From Chloroflexota bacterium (lineage in GTDB: Bacteria; Chloroflexota; Anaerolineae; Aggregatilineales; UBA3940), in assembly GCA_011051745.1 (NCBI GenBank), contig DRKO01000121.1, positions 1-8,065 on the forward strand: 8,065 nt of DNA. The letters run 5' to 3'. Position numbers and translations under genes: made by a program. Positions 7,262 through 8,065 of this stretch are shown in pieces. The notes below the pieces were generated by a model. That model saw nothing but the letters and a program-made list of their open reading frames with translations, did no database searches and was not told the DNA's origin. The first letter of the stretch is position 1. Each line of letters opens with the position of its first letter.

Positions 7262-7298
7262 AAAAACGCCCTTCTGATCTCAGAGCGATTGTAAGGGC
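7262..7298 (-). terminator. Terminator-like hairpin in the kbl leader (possible attenuator)
   Basis: On the minus strand GCCCTT (7298-7293) can pair with AAGGGC (7273-7268). A smaller TCTGA/TCAGA dyad lies inside, and the second arm is followed after one base by TTTTT (7266-7262). This resembles an intrinsic terminator about 40 bases before the kbl start codon. No minus-strand gene upstream needs terminating here, so premature termination of kbl is a possible reading. The outer stem is only six pairs and the inner dyad shares a base with it, so the structure is of moderate strength at best. TACAAT boxes on the minus strand at 7311-7306 and 7293-7288 could be -10 elements but lack good -35 partners. 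Confidence 0.3.
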
Positions 7299-7419
7299 CT
7301 CTTTTATTGTACCTGACTTTCTCATCTCCGGTGGAGCGATCTCCAGTTGTTCGGCTCCCCGGCGCATCCCTCTGGCGCTGACTCATGAGAAATGGTTGAA
7401 AAGGGCCGCCTTTGCCCGC

Positions 7420-7448
7420 TTGCACATCTGTTCGTTTCGCTGTAGACT
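7420..7448 (+). promoter_or_regulatory. Candidate promoter for the DUF5679-type gene
   Basis: TTGCAC (7420-7425) and TAGACT (7443-7448) are spaced by 17 bases and would start transcription near 7455, giving a leader of about 34 bases. The box matches are three of six and four of six. The spacing and position are good but the boxes are weak. The rest of the 267-base divergent spacer (7222-7488) shows the kbl leader hairpin and a small TGGAG/CTCCA dyad at 7332-7345, and no credible gene. Confidence 0.35.
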
Positions 7449-7477
7449 GCACCCATGAAATGTGGGCAACTCAGAAT

Positions 7478-7483
7478 GGAGGT
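7478..7483 (+). promoter_or_regulatory. Strong ribosome binding site of the DUF5679-type gene
   Basis: GGAGGT lies five bases before ATG 7489. This is the best Shine-Dalgarno match in the window and it fixes the start of a gene only 53 codons long. Confidence 0.75.
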
Positions 7484-7488
7484 AATAA

Positions 7489-7647
7489 ATGAGTGAAGAG
7501 TACGTAGCCTACTGCGTGAAGTGTAAAACCAAGCGCACCATGCAGAACGTCCAGATCGTCACCAACGAGAAAGGGCGTCGGCAGGCGAAGGGGACCTGCC
7601 CTGTGTGTGGAACCAAGATGAACCTCTTCCTTAAGTCGGAGAAGTAG
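7489..7647 (+). CDS. Small DUF5679-type zinc-ribbon protein
   Basis: This is a 52-residue protein with two Cys pairs, C9-V-K-C12 and C37-P-V-C40, arranged as a treble-clef or zinc-ribbon knuckle pair. The pattern Y-C-V-K-C-K-x-K-R near the start and G-T-C-P-V-C-G-T-K-M near the end matches, from memory, the DUF5679 family of short proteins found in Chloroflexota and some actinobacteria and archaea. Its function is not known. Zinc binding is inferred from the four cysteines, and the Lys/Arg-rich middle would suit nucleic-acid or ribosome contact, which is also inference. It has a strong ribosome site and is apparently a single-gene unit: upstream is the divergent kbl, and downstream is a structured 3' region ending in a terminator-like hairpin at 7804-7837. 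Confidence 0.85.
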   Translation: MSEEYVAYCVKCKTKRTMQNVQIVTNEKGRRQAKGTCPVCGTKMNLFLKSEK

Positions 7648-7674
7648 CCAGCTAAGTCCGTGGCGAGAAGCTGC

Positions 7675-7758
7675 GGCTATCTTCTGCCCACTAAAACCAC
7701 ACAGTGAAGTAAGCCCTTTGACGTCAAAGGCTTACTTCTGCAGGAACACGGGATAGCC
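7675..7758. repeat. Outer inverted repeat enclosing the 7706-7738 palindrome
   Basis: GGCTATC (7675-7681) is complementary to GATAGCC (7752-7758). With two-base bulges the pairing can extend outward through TGCGG/CCGCA and AGC/GCT. This outer arm surrounds the strong inner inverted repeat, so a transcript could fold into a nested stem of about 90 bases. It could be part of a 3' UTR, a small RNA or a short mobile repeat; nothing in the sequence decides between these. Confidence 0.4.
7706..7738. repeat. Long near-perfect inverted repeat (15 pairs, one bulged C)
   Basis: GAAGTAAGCCCTTTGA (7706-7721) is complementary to TCAAAGGCTTACTTC (7724-7738) apart from one extra C in the left arm. The centre is the palindrome TTTGACGTCAAA. 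As RNA this is a very stable hairpin, and as DNA it is a two-fold symmetric site. No T-run follows, so it does not look like an ordinary intrinsic terminator. It begins 58 bases after the stop of the DUF5679-type gene. Confidence 0.7.
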
Positions 7759-7786
7759 CCGCATCGCTATAACAAGAATTCTTCGT

Positions 7787-7802
7787 ATGTTCCTGAGAAC
7801 AT
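7787..7802. repeat. Small perfect hairpin ATGTTC-CTGA-GAACAT
   Basis: Six perfect pairs enclose a four-base loop, one base before the terminator-like stem at 7804-7826. A ten-base palindrome, AAGAATTCTT, lies just upstream at 7774-7783. Both belong to the dyad-rich 218-base spacer 7648-7865, which holds no recognisable gene. Confidence 0.4.
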
Positions 7803-7803
7803 G

Positions 7804-7837
7804 CCGCCCTGATCAAATCAGGGCGGTGTGGCTTTTT
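7804..7837 (+). terminator. Intrinsic-terminator-like hairpin downstream of the DUF5679-type gene
   Basis: CCGCCCTGAT (7804-7813) pairs perfectly with ATCAGGGCGG (7817-7826) over a three-base loop. TTTTT at 7833-7837 follows after six bases. Stem strength is typical of a terminator; the gap before the T-run is longer than usual. It faces the plus-strand DUF5679-type gene and would give that transcript a 3' UTR of roughly 190 bases. Confidence 0.65.
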
Positions 7838-7865
7838 ACAGATGAGCCGCGCGATCCGGCGGACG

Positions 7866-8065
7866 CTAGAGGAAGAAGGACAGGATCACCAGCCCGGCGA
7901 TGAGCGCCCCGGCGATGATCCCGATGCGCTTAAGGTCCTCGATCACATACTGGTACTCAGCCGCCAGTTCAGCCTCGGTGGGAAGCGCCACTTCCGGCTG
8001 CGTCGTCCGGGCGCCTGCGGGCCGGGGATGGCGTTTTGCGCGGCGCTTGCTCTTCTTACGGCTTG
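7866..8065 (-). CDS. C-terminal part of a small tail-anchored membrane protein (5' end outside window)
   Basis: The minus-strand frame is open from the window edge to TAG (7868-7866), giving 65 complete residues. It begins with a very basic stretch (S-R-K-K-S-K-R-R-A-K-R), passes through a Pro/Ala/Thr-containing linker and an acidic segment (E-A-E-L-A-A-E-Y-Q-Y-V-I-E-D-L-K-R-I), and ends in one hydrophobic helix of about 18 residues (G-I-I-A-G-A-L-I-A-G-L-V-I-L-S-F-F-L) that runs to the stop. That makes it a tail-anchored protein with a basic, presumably cytosolic, N-terminal side. Short proteins with an 'EYxYVxxDLKRI' segment before a terminal helix are, from memory, recurrent hypotheticals in Chloroflexota. 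Function unknown. The gene converges on the DUF5679-type unit. Confidence 0.7.
   Translation of the reverse strand, partial: SRKKSKRRAKRHPRPAGARTTQPEVALPTEAELAAEYQYVIEDLKRIGIIAGALIAGLVILSFFL

Noticed and set aside
7225..7458. Open frames on both strands of the kbl/DUF5679 spacer (77 codons plus strand, 70 codons minus strand)
   Set aside because: No ribosome sites and no recognisable features. They overlap the expected promoters and ribosome site of real genes.
7789..7800. GTTC-N4-GAAC dyad considered as a LexA/SOS box
   Set aside because: The half-sites are in the opposite order to the GAAC-N4-GTTC SOS box, and it lies at the 3' end of a gene rather than at a promoter.
7648..7865. Possible tRNA or known small RNA in the dyad-rich spacer
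   Set aside because: I could not form a cloverleaf or find a T-arm GGTTCRA-type sequence, and the stems do not match a structured RNA I recognise.
1..8065. Defence system, prophage, insertion sequence or CRISPR array
   Set aside because: No transposase, integrase, nuclease cassette, terminal repeats or regularly spaced repeats were seen. RecD2 is a normal chromosomal repair helicase and is not by itself evidence of a defence locus.

Overview
The window looks like a GC-rich bacterial chromosome segment carrying ordinary housekeeping and lineage-typical genes. The best guess is a Chloroflexota (Anaerolineae-like) genome. That guess rests on four things: a TPR protein with the 'LLQRGIAAAKAGQ...EARRLL' N-terminal motif and Thr-Pro spacers, a 52-residue DUF5679-type zinc-ribbon protein, a stand-alone RecD2 helicase, and a Bacillus-like glycine C-acetyltransferase. 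This is recognition from memory of the families; no search was run.

Layout. At 2-349 (+) is the 3' end of a uridine kinase gene, overlapping by 20 bases a VTT/DedA-type membrane protein gene (330-917, +). Converging on it is a small RNase H-fold gene (930-1313, -) whose catalytic acidic residues are largely replaced. A 334-base divergent spacer (1314-1647) then leads into a two-gene rightward unit: a 709-aa membrane-anchored TPR protein (1648-3777) and RecD2 (3790-6006), 12 bases apart. A G/C-rich hairpin whose loop holds the recD2 stop codon separates recD2 from the convergent glycine C-acetyltransferase gene kbl (6031-7221, -). A second divergent spacer (7222-7488) holds a terminator-like hairpin in the kbl leader and a possible promoter for the DUF5679-type gene (7489-7647, +). 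The next 218 bases are unusually rich in dyad symmetry and end in an intrinsic-terminator-like hairpin. The window closes inside a small C-terminally anchored membrane protein gene (7866-8065, -), cut by the window edge.

How the genes relate. No pathway links them all. udk is pyrimidine nucleoside salvage, kbl is threonine/glycine catabolism (no threonine dehydrogenase gene is visible here), recD2 is DNA repair, and the VTT and TPR proteins are membrane or envelope functions. I found no defence system, mobile element, CRISPR array, rRNA or tRNA. The observations most worth a second look are the degenerate RNase H-fold protein, the structured 3' region after the DUF5679-type gene, and the possible attenuator before kbl.
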